Below the pieces are notes generated by a model, which was not told the DNA's origin, searched no databases, and saw nothing but the letters and a program-made list of their open reading frames with translations. Position numbers and translations under genes: made by a program. Shown here piece by piece: positions 16,845-29,700 of a DNA stretch of 64,000 nt (position 1 is the first letter of the stretch; each line of letters opens with the position of its first letter). Source of the DNA: Chitinophagaceae bacterium (GTDB taxonomy: Bacteria > Bacteroidota > Bacteroidia > Chitinophagales > Chitinophagaceae); the NCBI GenBank assembly GCA_016710165.1, contig JADJLJ010000004.1:231226-295225 (forward strand). Reading direction: 5' to 3'.

Positions 16845-17788
16845 CAGGCAGCTTTTGTTTTTACCACATTCTTTTTTTTGGCATAAGCAGATGCTGCTTC
16901 CCTCACCCAGGCGCCTTCTTCATGTGCCAGGCGCCTTGCATCCAGCCGTTGTTTGTTGCAGGGGCCGTTTCCTTTCACCACCTGCCAGAATTCATCCCAG
17001 TTTATTTCACCAAAGTCATAATGCTTTCTCTCCTCATTCCATTTCAATTTATCATCCGGCAACCGCATGCCCAGCACTTTGATCTGTTCGGCGATCATGT
17101 CTACAAACTGCTGGCGGAGTTCATCATTTGTTTTTCTTTTTATCTTCCATTTCATACTTTGGTCGCTGTTGGTACTTTCGCTGTCTTTGGGACCAAACAT
17201 CATCAGGCTGGGCCACCACCAGCGATCGATAGCATCCTGGCACATGGCTTTCTGCTCATCTGTTCCCCTGCTCAATACCAGCAGTGATTCAAATCCCTGA
17301 CGCTGGTGAAAACTTTCTTCTTTGCAGATACGAACCATGGCTCTTGCATAAGGTCCGTAGGAAGTGCGGCACAGCATCACCTGGTTCAGGATCGCGGCAC
17401 CGTCAACCAGCCAGCCGATGGCGCCCATGTCGGCCCATGTAAGGGAAGGGTAATTAAAGATGGAAGAATATTTTGCCTTACCGCTATGAAGGTCACTGAT
17501 CATTTCATCCCGGCTCATGCCAAGGGTCTCCGCAGCGGAGTATAAATACAGGCCATGACCTGCTTCATCCTGCACTTTGGCAAGCAGGATAGCTTTGCGC
17601 TTTAAGGAGGGTGCCCTGGAGATCCAGTTTCCTTCCGGTAACATGCCCACCACTTCACTGTGTGCGTGCTGGCTTATCTGCCGCAGGTTTGTTTTGCGGT
17701 ATGCATCCGGCATCCAGTCCTTGGGTTCGATCTTTATCTCTGCATCGATCTTATCCTGGAATATTTTTTCAAAATCCTGTAGGGACAT
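16844..17788 (-). CDS. paaA: Phenylacetyl-CoA epoxidase catalytic subunit PaaA
   Basis: PaaA carries the diiron centre that epoxidises the aromatic ring of phenylacetyl-CoA with O2. The 314-aa protein shows the ferritin-like iron-ligand motifs KVQDEAGHG and KEESFHQRQG, the upstream Glu in HAHSEVVGM, and a C-terminal NWDEFWQVVKGNGPCN. It is the first gene of the minus-strand paa operon and is preceded by a palindromic operator at 17825-17840. The gene is complete. Confidence 0.97.
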   Translation of the reverse strand: MSLQDFEKIFQDKIDAEIKIEPKDWMPDAYRKTNLRQISQHAHSEVVGMLPEGNWISRAPSLKRKAILLAKVQDEAGHGLYLYSAAETLGMSRDEMISDLHSGKAKYSSIFNYPSLTWADMGAIGWLVDGAAILNQVMLCRTSYGPYARAMVRICKEESFHQRQGFESLLVLSRGTDEQKAMCQDAIDRWWWPSLMMFGPKDSESTNSDQSMKWKIKRKTNDELRQQFVDMIAEQIKVLGMRLPDDKLKWNEERKHYDFGEINWDEFWQVVKGNGPCNKQRLDARRLAHEEGAWVREAASAYAKKKNVVKTKAA

Positions 17789-17824
17789 AAGGGATCATTT
17801 AGGCTGTAAAAATAATACAAAAAA

Positions 17825-17840
17825 ACTAACAAGTGTTAGT
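17825..17840. promoter_or_regulatory. TetR-type operator upstream of paaA
   Basis: ACTAACAAGTGTTAGT is an inverted repeat with perfect 7-base arms and a 2-base spacer, 37 bases upstream of the paaA ATG. A near-identical palindrome (one arm base differs) lies at the promoter of paaE-tetR at 43263-43278. This size and symmetry fit a TetR-family dimer. On the minus strand the right arm runs into TAGTTTTTTTG, close to a -7 element with three extra T. Confidence 0.7.
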
Positions 17841-17875
17841 AAAATTACCGGCCGAAAGAGGAGGTCGTACTATTA

Positions 17876-18556
17876 TTATACCCAGTTGTTTTTATGGGCC
17901 AGGCTGATGATCTGGGCTTTGCTGTTGACGTGCAGCTTCTGGTAAATATTCGCTATGTGTTTCCGGATGGTCAACACGCTGATATCCAGTATGGCCGCAA
18001 TGCGTTTTGCGTCGTGCCCATTGATGGTATGAAGTAATATCTCTTTTTCCCGTTCTGTAACCAATGTATCCAGCAGGTGAGGTTCGGAGGCTTTTGTTTC
18101 TGTCTGTAAATGAGATTTACTCAGCATTTCAAAGGCTTTACGGGCAATGGCCGGGCTCATGGGTGCTCCACCGCTTTCCACTACATTGGTAATGGCATTG
18201 TGCAGGGCAATGGCGCTTTCATCTTTAAGTAAATAACCATGGGCACCTGCTTTGATGGCTTCAAAAATTTTGTCATCATCATCAAAAACAGTCAATACAA
18301 TAAAAAAAATGTCGGGGTACATTAAACGGGCGAGGCTGATCGTTTGTACGCCATCCATTTCCGGCATTTCCAGGTCCATGAAAATGACCTGTGGCATTTT
18401 TTCTACCGGGAGACCTTTTAACTGTTCTAAGCAGTCGTTCCCGTTGACAGCCATAAAACAAAAATTCAGATCCTCAAACTGCTTTATTTTATCTGCAATG
18501 CTGCTCCGGTTCACGGCTTTGTCATCCACCAGTCCTATTCGTAAAGATTTATTCAT
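17876..18556 (-). CDS. NarL/LuxR-family response regulator
   Basis: The 226-aa protein has an N-terminal receiver domain (phosphorylation Asp in IFMDLEMPEMDG, Lys in LLKDESA) and a C-terminal LuxR-type helix-turn-helix (EKEILLHTINGHDAKRIA and LTIRKHIANIYQKL). It lies 49 bases downstream of the histidine kinase gene on the same strand, so the two form a two-component pair. It also lies just upstream of the paaA promoter region, but nothing directly links it to paa control. Confidence 0.94.
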   Translation of the reverse strand: MNKSLRIGLVDDKAVNRSSIADKIKQFEDLNFCFMAVNGNDCLEQLKGLPVEKMPQVIFMDLEMPEMDGVQTISLARLMYPDIFFIVLTVFDDDDKIFEAIKAGAHGYLLKDESAIALHNAITNVVESGGAPMSPAIARKAFEMLSKSHLQTETKASEPHLLDTLVTEREKEILLHTINGHDAKRIAAILDISVLTIRKHIANIYQKLHVNSKAQIISLAHKNNWV

Positions 18557-18605
18557 TGTTTATTTGCTTATGCAATGTGTTGATTTCCTGTTTTCTTTTA
18601 TATAC

Positions 18606-20576
18606 TTAATTTATAGTAGTGTTTGTTAAAAGTAATTCCGTTCCCCCGTTTATGCCGGATGCTATGGATAACTGCATATCAATTTCCCTTGCCCTTGCCT
18701 GCATATTCCGGAGGCCATTTCCATTGGCGGTATTATTTTCAGGCATACCTTTTCCATCGTCAGAAATTTTTATCCGGAAGGTTTCATTGCTGCCAATATA
18801 AACAGTGATGCTGGCAGCATTGCTATGCTTTAATGCATTGTGCAGTGCTTCCTGCACGATCCTGAAAATATTCAGGGCGTTTTGAGAACTTATGCGGATA
18901 TCATTATTTATTTCTTCAAGGATGTGAAACTGGATATTGGTATAAGTGGGCCGCAGTTTACTGATATAATTCTTTATACGGTCGCTGATTCCGGTAATGG
19001 TGATATGATCTTTATTAAGTACCCAGATAGTATCCCTCAGAGAATTAATAATCTCCTGGGAATGTTGCTGCAGGTTTTGAAGGGAGGCATTGCTTTTTTC
19101 AAACCCGTTGTCGGTTATCTTTTCCACGTCGGCACGGATGGCCGTTGCATAGGCCCCGATGTTGTCGTGCAGATCGGCGGCAATCCGCTTCCGTTCATGT
19201 TCTTCTGCGTCAATAATGGATTGGGCGGCCATTCTTTTTTCTTCCTGTAAGGCCAGTTGCATTTTAATATTTTGTTTACGGCGGTAATTTTTAAAAGCCA
19301 GCCAGATGATAAGCGTTGCCATGGCTGCAAATATGGCTGATCCGAAAAGCCAGTAATTTTTTATTGTCAGGTTTAGTTTTTGCTCCGCAATGGTTCTTTC
19401 CTTTTTCTGCACTTCAAATTTTGTTTGCAGCTCTGCAATAGATCTTGCAGAGTTAGCCTGGTAGAATGCATCTTTTGCCGCTATTATTTTTTCCAGGGTT
19501 TCTTCATATTTTTTGCTGTTCCCTTTTAACCGGTAACATTGAGCCAGACTGTTATAGTAAGAAATTTTCAATGCATCAACTTCATAACCTGTATTTGCCT
19601 GCGGGACTGAATTATCGGGCTTTAATGCACTTGAAATCAGGGCATCATTTAATATTTTAATCGCTTTATCAATATTGCCTGAACGGGTATAGATATTTGC
19701 AACTGCAAGTTGTTCGTTAGACAGCAAGAGCTTCCCTTCGCTTTTTTCCCTTATTGCAATACATTCCAGCATTGTTTCTTCTGCCCGGGAATATTCTTTT
19801 TTTTCTTTATAGATATTTGCTTTTACCCTGAGTGCATTGGCAAGAAAAAATAAATTTTCATTTTTTTTACAAAGTGAAATTGCTTTGTCAATATAAAATG
19901 TCGCTGAGTCTATTTGCTGCACCCAGCGGTATGTTTCTGCCAGATTAATATACAATACAGCCGCAACGGAATAAAAACGGGGGTCATCAGTAATAAACAA
20001 CAACCCTTTAAAATACCAGTTAAATGCCTCGGGCACATGATCAAGGTTATAGTTTATTACGCCGACAGTGCTAATGTTTTTTGCCAGTACCAGTGAATCT
20101 TTGTATTGCTCCGCTTCACTGATTATTCTATATAATTCCGAAAGTGCGTCTTTGTAATTGGAAGCATCGCCAAAGCAATCGGCTTTTAATGCAGCCAGAT
20201 TAAAATAAATGTCCCTTGTCGCCGGATCAGATACAGGGTTTTTCAGCAGGCAAGCTTCAACCAGTGCAAATGCACTATCAGTTTTTCCATGCCGCAGCAG
20301 GGCGTTTATAAATATAATTTCTGCAAGGCTTTTGGTTTTTTCCGTTCCGACTTTTGACGCCAGCGTTTTGGCTGACAAGGCATACCGGTATAGCGAATCT
20401 TTATTAATGCTGTGATGATACTCCCCCAAACTAATTAAGGCCTCCAGTTTTTTCCTTTCATTCGTTTCGACGGACACTTTTTCTTTTAAACTGTCAATGC
20501 TATGAGTTTGGCCAATACTTAAAAACCGATTCAGGAGAAAAAAGCAAAATATTAATATGGTTGACCTGGCATTCAT
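18606..20576 (-). CDS. Sensor histidine kinase with periplasmic TPR region
   Basis: The 656-aa protein has an N-terminal signal peptide, then about 350 residues of tetratricopeptide-like helical repeats outside the inner membrane. One membrane helix follows near residues 395-420 (LFGSAIFAAMATLIIWLAF). The cytoplasmic part is HisKA_3-type, with the phosphoacceptor His in ADLHDNIGAYAT, then an HATPase domain with N box (ALHNALKHSNA) and ISDDGKGMP. The layout is typical of Bacteroidota NarX-like kinases paired with LuxR regulators. The signal sensed is unknown. Confidence 0.92.
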   Translation of the reverse strand: MNARSTILIFCFFLLNRFLSIGQTHSIDSLKEKVSVETNERKKLEALISLGEYHHSINKDSLYRYALSAKTLASKVGTEKTKSLAEIIFINALLRHGKTDSAFALVEACLLKNPVSDPATRDIYFNLAALKADCFGDASNYKDALSELYRIISEAEQYKDSLVLAKNISTVGVINYNLDHVPEAFNWYFKGLLFITDDPRFYSVAAVLYINLAETYRWVQQIDSATFYIDKAISLCKKNENLFFLANALRVKANIYKEKKEYSRAEETMLECIAIREKSEGKLLLSNEQLAVANIYTRSGNIDKAIKILNDALISSALKPDNSVPQANTGYEVDALKISYYNSLAQCYRLKGNSKKYEETLEKIIAAKDAFYQANSARSIAELQTKFEVQKKERTIAEQKLNLTIKNYWLFGSAIFAAMATLIIWLAFKNYRRKQNIKMQLALQEEKRMAAQSIIDAEEHERKRIAADLHDNIGAYATAIRADVEKITDNGFEKSNASLQNLQQHSQEIINSLRDTIWVLNKDHITITGISDRIKNYISKLRPTYTNIQFHILEEINNDIRISSQNALNIFRIVQEALHNALKHSNAASITVYIGSNETFRIKISDDGKGMPENNTANGNGLRNMQARAREIDMQLSIASGINGGTELLLTNTTIN

Positions 20577-20776
20577 TTTTACTGTTCCCTTTCTTTATTT
20601 GAAAGTAATAAAATTCCCTATGCTTTCCTATGAAAACAAGCTTCTACTACAAATTAAGTATTTCCCGCTGCGGTATTAAATCCAATTTTTATGGTGTCCA
20701 AATCTATCCTGTAGCAGGCTCCCGTATCCTGCGGTTTAGTTAGTAAATACCATGATTATTTCCTGCAGGCTGCAGG

Positions 20777-23700
20777 ATGTATGAATCTAAAAAAATGATG
20801 ATGTACAGATATATTTACCTGCTACTGTTGTTGTTAGCTACATGCCCAATGCCTGTTGTTGCTCAGAAAAAAAGCACTTATAAAGTAAATATAGCAGCGC
20901 TTGAAAGCAAAATTATAACACCTGTGTGGGCCGCTGTACCCGCTAAGGGTTTTAAAAACTACCCCGGTAATAATCTTATAGAATCCATTTGCGATACCAT
21001 CACCCTTATCCGCCAGTCACAAATAGACAGTTTTAAAATATTGTACCCCGGATGTACATCTGTTCAGATACTGCAGATAAATGGCCAGGGGGCCAGTCCG
21101 GCTATTACCAATCTGGATTCGCTGAACAATATCCAGAGTATATCACAGAAATTAAAAATTTCTTACACTTCCATTTCTTCCCTCTCAGGCTTTTCGGCGC
21201 TTGTTTCCTTAGGGGATACACTTGAATTGGAATATAATTTTTCTCAAACAAGTATCGGGCTCAGCAACCTGACGAGTTTGGGCGAAATAATTATCCGGAA
21301 ACTGCCTTTGCTAAACAGCATCGCCGGTTTGAGCAATACAATCGATTCCATTGGCGGCGTATATATTGACAGCACTGCGCTTACCAGCTTAAACGGTTTA
21401 GGAACAGTGGTGTATATAGATGGCCCGCTTGATCTTCGATATTCACCGCTTGTAAACCTGAACAGCCTTAGCAGCCTTGTTTCGATCAACGGCCCATTAC
21501 GGCTTGAAGAATTAAATGCCATGACCAGCATCGGGCTCAGCAATCTTACACAGTTACATGCCATTCTTTTCAGCCAGTTACCGAACCTAACAAACCTGGG
21601 GCCATTGACGCATAACCTCACCAATACAAACATCAGTACTTTCTGGATGATAAACACAGGGCTTACCAGCCTTGCGGGGCTTGACAGCCTTACATCCAGC
21701 TTTAATTTTTATATCTGGTTTAACCCGGCGCTTACCAGTTTGAACGGACTTGAGCAATTAACCTCTGTAACGGGTTTCGGATTTTCCATCTGGGCCAATA
21801 ATGCTTTAACCAGCATTTCTGCATTAAACAATATCACAACAGTAAATGATGGACGGATAGAATTCCGCGGCAATACCAGTCTTTCCAATTTTACCGGGCT
21901 GGGAAATATTACCAATATTGGTGACGGATTGTGGATCTGGGAAAACCCGAATATCACTTCTTTGGGTTTTATGAATCCTGCATTGGTGATAGACCCGGCA
22001 ACCACGGAAGGTGTAAAAATCAGGGACAATCCGCTGTTATCTTTATGTTCTTTCCCACCTCTTTGTTTTTATCTTAATAACAGCGGGCCATCCGATATTC
22101 AGAATAATGCTACGGGTTGCAGTACAGCGGCTGAAATTCTGGCATCCTGCAACAGTTGTACAAACAACATATTAAAAACCTGGACAGGGTCGGTAGATTC
22201 AAATTGGGATGAAGCTGGTAACTGGAGTCCCGCCGGAGTCCCGACCAGTTGCGATACTGTCCGAATCCCTACCGGCCTTCCCAATTACCCGGTTGTAAAT
22301 TCCAATATCACTACCGGCGGCCTTATTATGGAGTCCCCGGCATCATTGGATCTTGATAACTACAGCCTGTTAAACAATGGTACCGTAAATATTTTTGATG
22401 CAACGATCAGTTCTACTAATAATAACAACTCTGTCATTTTCAGAAATGCAACGGATCTTTCTATTGAAAATGCAACGATTTCAGCAACCAATATCAGCAT
22501 CGAGCGTTATGGAGGGTCCCTTTATTTCATAGAGAATATACTTAACGGTAATGTTTCAATCAGTGACAGCATCATCAGGAATGCCCCGAATACGATCTAT
22601 GGAAATATTTTTAATGGAAACCTGGCCATCACCACGAATAGCCCCGATGCGAATGCTGAAACTTTTATTTCGCCTTCGGGCTGGGGTTCAGATGAAGTGA
22701 TTGGCGATGTTACGTTCAATATTAATGCCCCCGTTTTATTCCGGGCAGGAGATGGCAATTCACTCAAAATAGGCAAGGATCTTACTCTTAATAGCAACGT
22801 TGATCCGCAGTTCATCGAATTAAATGATATCAGCTTTACCGGAGGAGCAGAAAGCCATATCAGGCAATTGGGTACAACAGCTGTAACATTTCAAAATCTT
22901 TATCCTGAGAAATTCTCTCCACAGGCGTATATCATTCCTGAGCAGGATATATTTATCGGCAATGATGTTCCGTTTTCCAGTGGTATCATAAAAACAACTT
23001 CAACAAAGCGGATCATCTTTAATGATGGCGCCTTTGTCAGTCAAAACTCAAGTGGCAGTTGGGTGTGGGGACCTGTAAAAAAGATAGGTAATGGACCATT
23101 TCAATTCCCTACGGGGGATAGCCTGTACCAGGCCGTGATGAGTATTTCTGCCCCGTCTTTACCAACAGATGCTTTTACCGCACAATATTTCCGTATTAAC
23201 CCAACTGCTGCCGGTTATGATACTGCGCTGCATGTTTCAAGTCTCACAAGGGTATCCGGAAGGGAATACTGGTTGTTGAACCGGGATAACGGCAACTCGA
23301 ATGTGAGGGTAACACTCAACTATGATAGCACCCGCAGCAATCCTGTTACATCGCTTTATAGTTTACGGGTAAGCCCGTGGAACGGGAGCCAATGGACGAA
23401 TGCCGGTGTTTCCTCTTTTACCGGGAATCTTGACGAAGCTTTTATTACTTCATTGGATACGTTGTCTGCTTTCGGGCCACTTACTTTTGGTTATGTAATG
23501 CCTCCCATTATTCCGGTTATTACCGTTGGTGATATGGACAGCGTTGTATGCCGTAATGTGGTTTTTAAAGTCCGCTATTCGGTGGATACATTCATGTATT
23601 CAAATAATACGTTCATTGCACAATTATCCGATTCAACAGGCAGTTTCAGCAGCCCTTTAAATATCGGTTTTAAGAATGGCAATAGTTCAGATTCGATCTA

Positions 23701-26700
23701 TGCCCTTATTCCTGTTAATGTTTCTGTATCAAACGGATACAGGGTAAGGGTGATTGGCACATCGCCTCCCGATACCAGCATCAATTCAAAACCGCTTTCT
23801 GTAAGAGCGGCACCCCTGGTGAGTTTTACTGTTACAGGCCCCACCCCGGGATGTATCAGCTCCGGTATTCATACCTATTATGCAAGTCAGAAAGAAGCCG
23901 GGGTAAATTACAACTGGTCGCTCAGTGGCGGCGGAACATTTACTACCAACCAGGATACAGCCTATGTTACCTGGACAACAACCGGCACTCATACAATAAC
24001 GTTGGGTACATCTAATCTGTGCGGCAGCGGGCCTTCTGCCAATAAACAAGTTACTGTATGGTACCCTGCACCCACTGCGCTACCTGTACTAAACAATACA
24101 GGCCGCTGGCTCTATGCCTCTGCTCCCGATGCCAGCCAGCATGCAACAGGGTTTCATTGGTATAGAAATGATACTCTGGTCAACGGAACTTTTTCATCTT
24201 CCTATTATGCGTCTCTTGCGGGCAGCTATAAAGTGAGGTACTTTAATCTTTGTGGCGAAAGCCCGGCCTCGAACGTGATTTCATTTACAGCCAATTCAAT
24301 TCCGCAAACAATAAATTTCCCGGCCATACCTGACAAGACATATGGCGATGCTCCGTTTGTTCCCAATGCCACGGCAACATCAGGCTTACCGGTTTCGCTT
24401 ACTTTAATAAGCGGCCCGGCAACGATCAATGCACAAACAAATCTCTTAACTATTACGGGAACCGGGTTGGTAACAGTCCGGGCAAATCAAATTGGAGATA
24501 ATGTGTACGATACTGCAGCACCGGTGACAAGAAGTTTTACGGTAAATAAAGCTGCACAGATCATAACATTCCCTGCCATACCCGAACAGGATATCAGTAA
24601 TCTTACTGTTACTTTAATGGCATCAGCCACATCGGCTTTGCCGATCGGGTATAGTATTGTATCGGGTCCTGCAACCGTTTCTGGAAATATCCTGGCACTT
24701 ACCGGTTTGGGAACCGTAACGGTCAGGGCTTCTCAAAACGGAGATACGAATTATTTACCTGCAACACCTGTTGAAAGGAGTTTCTGCACAAGGGTTGCTG
24801 ACCTGGCCAGCATTTCGGGTTACACCAATTTATGTCCGGGTACGGCAATGTATACTATTAACAATATACCCGGCGCAACTTATTTATGGCGGATCGCAGG
24901 AGGAAGCACCCTTCCATCTACCACCAATACTACGAATGTGACATGGACAACCCCGGGCACTTATTCACTCATTGTTTCGGCAAGCGGCCCTTGCGGGGCA
25001 GCAAGTAATAATGATACATTGGTAGTGCATGTAATTAACAGTATTCAGCCGGATTCTGTACAAAGCATGCTGCCGCCGAATGGAGCGATCAATCAGCAGT
25101 TGCCGCTAACGCTTTCATGGGTGCCGGCGCAGCCTGGTTTATTTTACACCTTCGATCTGTATCTGTGGCGTGCCGATCTGCCGCAACCAGGTACTCCGTA
25201 TGCGGCTAATCTGACAACCATAAATTATATCATCCCGGTAAACAGCGGGTTAACTACAAACCAGCCGTATAAATGGATGGTTGTTTCTCACAATGGTTCC
25301 TGCACGCAAATTAATACAGGGCCTGTTCAGGAATTCACATTAATACCATTGCCCGACCTGGTAGTGCAGAATGTGCAAGCGCCCACAACCGCCTTTTCAG
25401 GTCAGACCATTTCCATAAACTGGACGGTAAAAAACAACGGACCCGGTAACACTACTACCAATCAAAACTGGACGGATGGCGTATTCCTTACGTTTGATAC
25501 GCTTCCTAATTTTTCAATACCTCCTCAAACAAATCCCCTGCTATGGGGCCAGGCAGATTTCCCTTCCAGGCCATTGCTTATTGCTGCAAAGCCCAATATA
25601 AGTGCATTGAATAATGGTCAGCAATATACCAATTCCGTGAACTTTACATTGCCTTTAAATTACAGCCTGCCTTTGTATGCCTATGTCATTACAAATTATC
25701 CTTCGGGTAGTAATGCACCACAGCAGGTTACGAAGGTCAATGATACGGCAAGAGCTCCCCAGCCCATTACTGTTACCCTTTCGCCCACACCGGATCTGCG
25801 GGTAGATACTGTATTTACACCCACTACCACTTTTTCAGGCAGTGCTGTTAGCCTGACCTATAAAGTAAAAAATTACGGGGTACTTACACCGCCCGGTGCT
25901 GTGTGGACAGATAAAGTATATATTTCTCAAAGTCCTTTGTTTAATATAAGTACAGCAATTCCGGTAAAACTGCCTAAGCCTAATGGAACCTATTATGACA
26001 ATGCCAGCAATGCATTTGCTACAAATACAGGTCAACTACCTGCAGACAGTACGTACACGAGGAGCATGCAGGTTATAGTACCTAATTATATTTTTGGAAC
26101 CTGGTTCATATATGTTCTTGCCAATGTGGGCGATACTCTTTATGAGGGAGCTTTAAATAACAACAATGTAAACCGGAGCCAGGTACAGGTATTCCTTACA
26201 CCAACGCCTCATTTAAAAGCAACTTTATTATCATTGCCTGTAACTACGGCAAGTACCACACAGCCCATTGGCGTAAACTGGAGTATTACGAATGCGGGCT
26301 TTAATGATAATATAGAAAAAAACAAAGGGCATTATTTTGTTGTCAATGGTAACTGCACGATCCCGGGTGCAGCAACACAAGGCATTTCTGTTACAGACAG
26401 TTTGGGTTTTGGTTCCAGTTTCTGGGTAGACAGGATCTATTTGAGTACCGATGCCGGAGGGCTGAATATTGCCAATGCTGTTTTAGTTAACGAAACTGTT
26501 CAGGGAGTGCCAAACTCAGGATCAGGTTCGACTGAGACCCTGGTAACATACCCTTGCCAGCCAGGGGGTACAAATCCGGGTCAGCTCAATATAAATACAT
26601 TCAATGTAATTAAACCGGGATCCAATCATCCCAAGGCAGGGAACTTCACTATTCCATCCAATTTACCGCAGGGCAATTATTATGTGTATGTGTTAGCCAA

Positions 26701-29700
26701 TGCTTCTAAATCTGTGTTTGAATATCCCGGCACACCCGAAACAAAAAGAAGTACACTGCCCATTGCTGTTCAGCGCCCCGATGCGACCGTATCAACTATT
26801 ACAGTGCCTGCCAATAGTACTGGAGGACAGGCTCTTACTATCAATTACAGCATTCTTAATAATGGTCCCGGTACCGTATTTAATCATGTAAGAAGGGATA
26901 AGATCTATGTAAGTGCTTCGCCGGTATTTAATGGCAGCGCACAATTAATAGATTCTGTAACCTATACCGAAGATCTGCCCACAGGTACAGCCGTGCCACA
27001 TACATATAATTATACGTTCCCGGTATCAACATCCGGTACCCGGTATTTTTATGTGCATACTAATTTTGACAGCGCATTCAGGGAAACCAATCCAGCCAAT
27101 AATATCAGTGCTGCTGCAACTACGATCGTTACTTCTGCAGCACCGTGCGACCTGGTTGTTTCAAATATTCTGCTGGCAGATACGGTGTTCACCGTTTTTT
27201 CGGCAAGTATAAAATATACAGTAGCTAACAACGGAACTGCTGCCACCACAGGCACCTGGACAGACAGTATCTATATAAGCTGCAGCCCGGCATTTAACCC
27301 CACCACCAGTTACTATATTGCCAAAAGAAGCCACAGTGAAACAGTGCCTGCCGGAAGCAGCTATACCGATTCGTTTAATGTAAATATGCCTTTTGCCTTT
27401 TACATCAACAGTTGTTTCCCGCAAATAAATAGTAATACGGCCTATTTCTTTATTAAAACAAATGCCAACAATGCCGTGTATGAAGGAACCAATGGAAATA
27501 ATAATATAACAGGGACCGGAAGCAGGGTTTTAATTAATCCATCTGTTGATCATATTGTAACATCGGTGACCGGTCCGGATACAGCAACGGTTGCCCGGCC
27601 ATACCCGGTCAGCTGGACGGTGAAAAACATTGGATATAATCCCGGCCAGGGTTATTACAGCGGATGGTACGATGCCATTTATTTTTCTCCTGATTCCCTG
27701 TTTAATAATAATGCCGTGCTGGCTTCGGGTTATTTTGAATCTACCCCATTAAACACCAACCAGGTTTATGGTGATACCAGGAATGCGGTACCACCAAATA
27801 TACCAACCGGCGATTATTATGTATTTGCCCGGACAAACTATTATCCTCCTTATGGAATAGCACATGAAACGGTGCTGAACAATAATGGTAACCTGATTCG
27901 AAATGGGGCAGGGGAAGCTAAAAAAATTCATGTTGTGCAGCCGCAACTTCCCGACCTGACAGACAGCATAATATCTGCCCCTTCATTGATCGCTGTTGGC
28001 CAGCCAATAACGGTAATACACCGGGTCACCAATAATGGGACCGGGGTTACTTACCCGGCTAACTGGAGCGATGATCTGTGGCTTTCACCCGATTTCATTC
28101 CCGGAAATAACGGAAGTGATTTTCTGTTAGCCGGAAAGAATCATGTGGGGGCACTGCAACCCGGCCAGTCTTACACAGATACCTTTACTGTTACCATTCC
28201 TATGAATGTCACCCCGGGTAATTATATTTTAATAAGCCGGGTAAATGCGACCCATAATTTAATTGAAAGCAGCAATACGAATAACCTGGCCTTTAAATAC
28301 GCAACCATTTACAGCCCGGCGCCCTCTGACCTCATCGTTGAAAATATAGTGAAGCCTGATTCTGTATTCCTGGGCTATACACTTGATACGGCTAAGTGGG
28401 TAATAAAAAATATTTCTCCCAATGCTGCTGTTGGGGCTTCTTCGGATGGTATTTATTTATCAGCAAGCAGTTTGCTGGATTCCACTGCCGTGTTGCTGGG
28501 TATTAAAAACAAGACCATCAATATGGCCCCCCTGGCAACAGATACGATCCGTATGTCGCCGCTGGTAACCAACGTAACCGAAGGAAATTACCATGTAATT
28601 GTGAAAACAGACCTGCTGAATAATATTGTGGAGAGCAATAAGGACAATAATACAGGAATAGCTGTTACGCCGCTTTATGTAAAAGTAAAAGAACTGCCGC
28701 TTAATGTTCTTACGCCGAATACACTTCATACGATCAGCCGGTTTTATAAACTGGTGGTACCCGATTCATTAAGCGGCGCCACTATCCAGGTAGTACTTAA
28801 ATCAGGCGATTCGCTCACGATGAAGAACCAGGTGTTCATTGGTAAAGGTTATATACCATCCGCCGCCCACTTTGACTATACATACAGTACGCCCAATTAT
28901 GGTAACCAGGAAATTGTAATGGCATCCGTAACAACCGGGGTGTACTACATCACAATCCGTTGTGCATCTGTAAACCCGGTGGTACAGAACATTACTTTAA
29001 AAGCAGTGAAGTTGCCATTTGCTATACTTAATGTGCATACTTCATCCGGTGGAAATTCGGGCAATGTAACTGTTAAGATCAGTGGTTCATTGTTTGTCAA
29101 TAATATGACTGCTAAACTCAGCAAGCCGGGTACTACCATTGGTGCATCGGCGGTTTATTTCATTAACAGCACTACGGTATATGCCACGTTCAACCTGCAG
29201 GGCAAACCATTGGGTATTTATGATGTAACCTTAACCAAACCCGATAGCAGTATTGCAATATTGGCCAATGGATTCTCTGTAGTAACTCCCAACAACGGCG
29301 GATTGATCACGGGAGGAGGTGTAAATACGGGTCCGGGTAATGGCAATGCACCGGGTTGTGCACCGGGTGCAGCCAGTGGTTTAAACTCACAACTCGTTAC
29401 AGAGATCGTGGCGCCGGAAAGGGTATTGATAGGCTGGCCGTTTGTAATACAGATCAATTACAATAACCCCACCAATGTGGATATACCTGCACAGGCTCGG
29501 ACATTATACAGCGATCACAATGTATTGATGGCGCTTACGCCGGCAGGGGTTGCCAATGGTACTACTTCCTTGTATTTAGAACTAACCGAACAGGGAGGGC
29601 CTCCGGGTATCATACGTGCCGGTGGTTCGGGGTCTATATTGATCTATTCAAAAATGCACCTGAGCCTGCCCAGAGGCACGGTCATTCTGTTTAACCTGAA

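Noticed and set aside
17876..20576. TPR kinase and response regulator as the phenylacetate sensor
   Set aside because: They adjoin the paaA promoter only by position; the operator palindrome and the TetR gene next to paaE explain paa control better.
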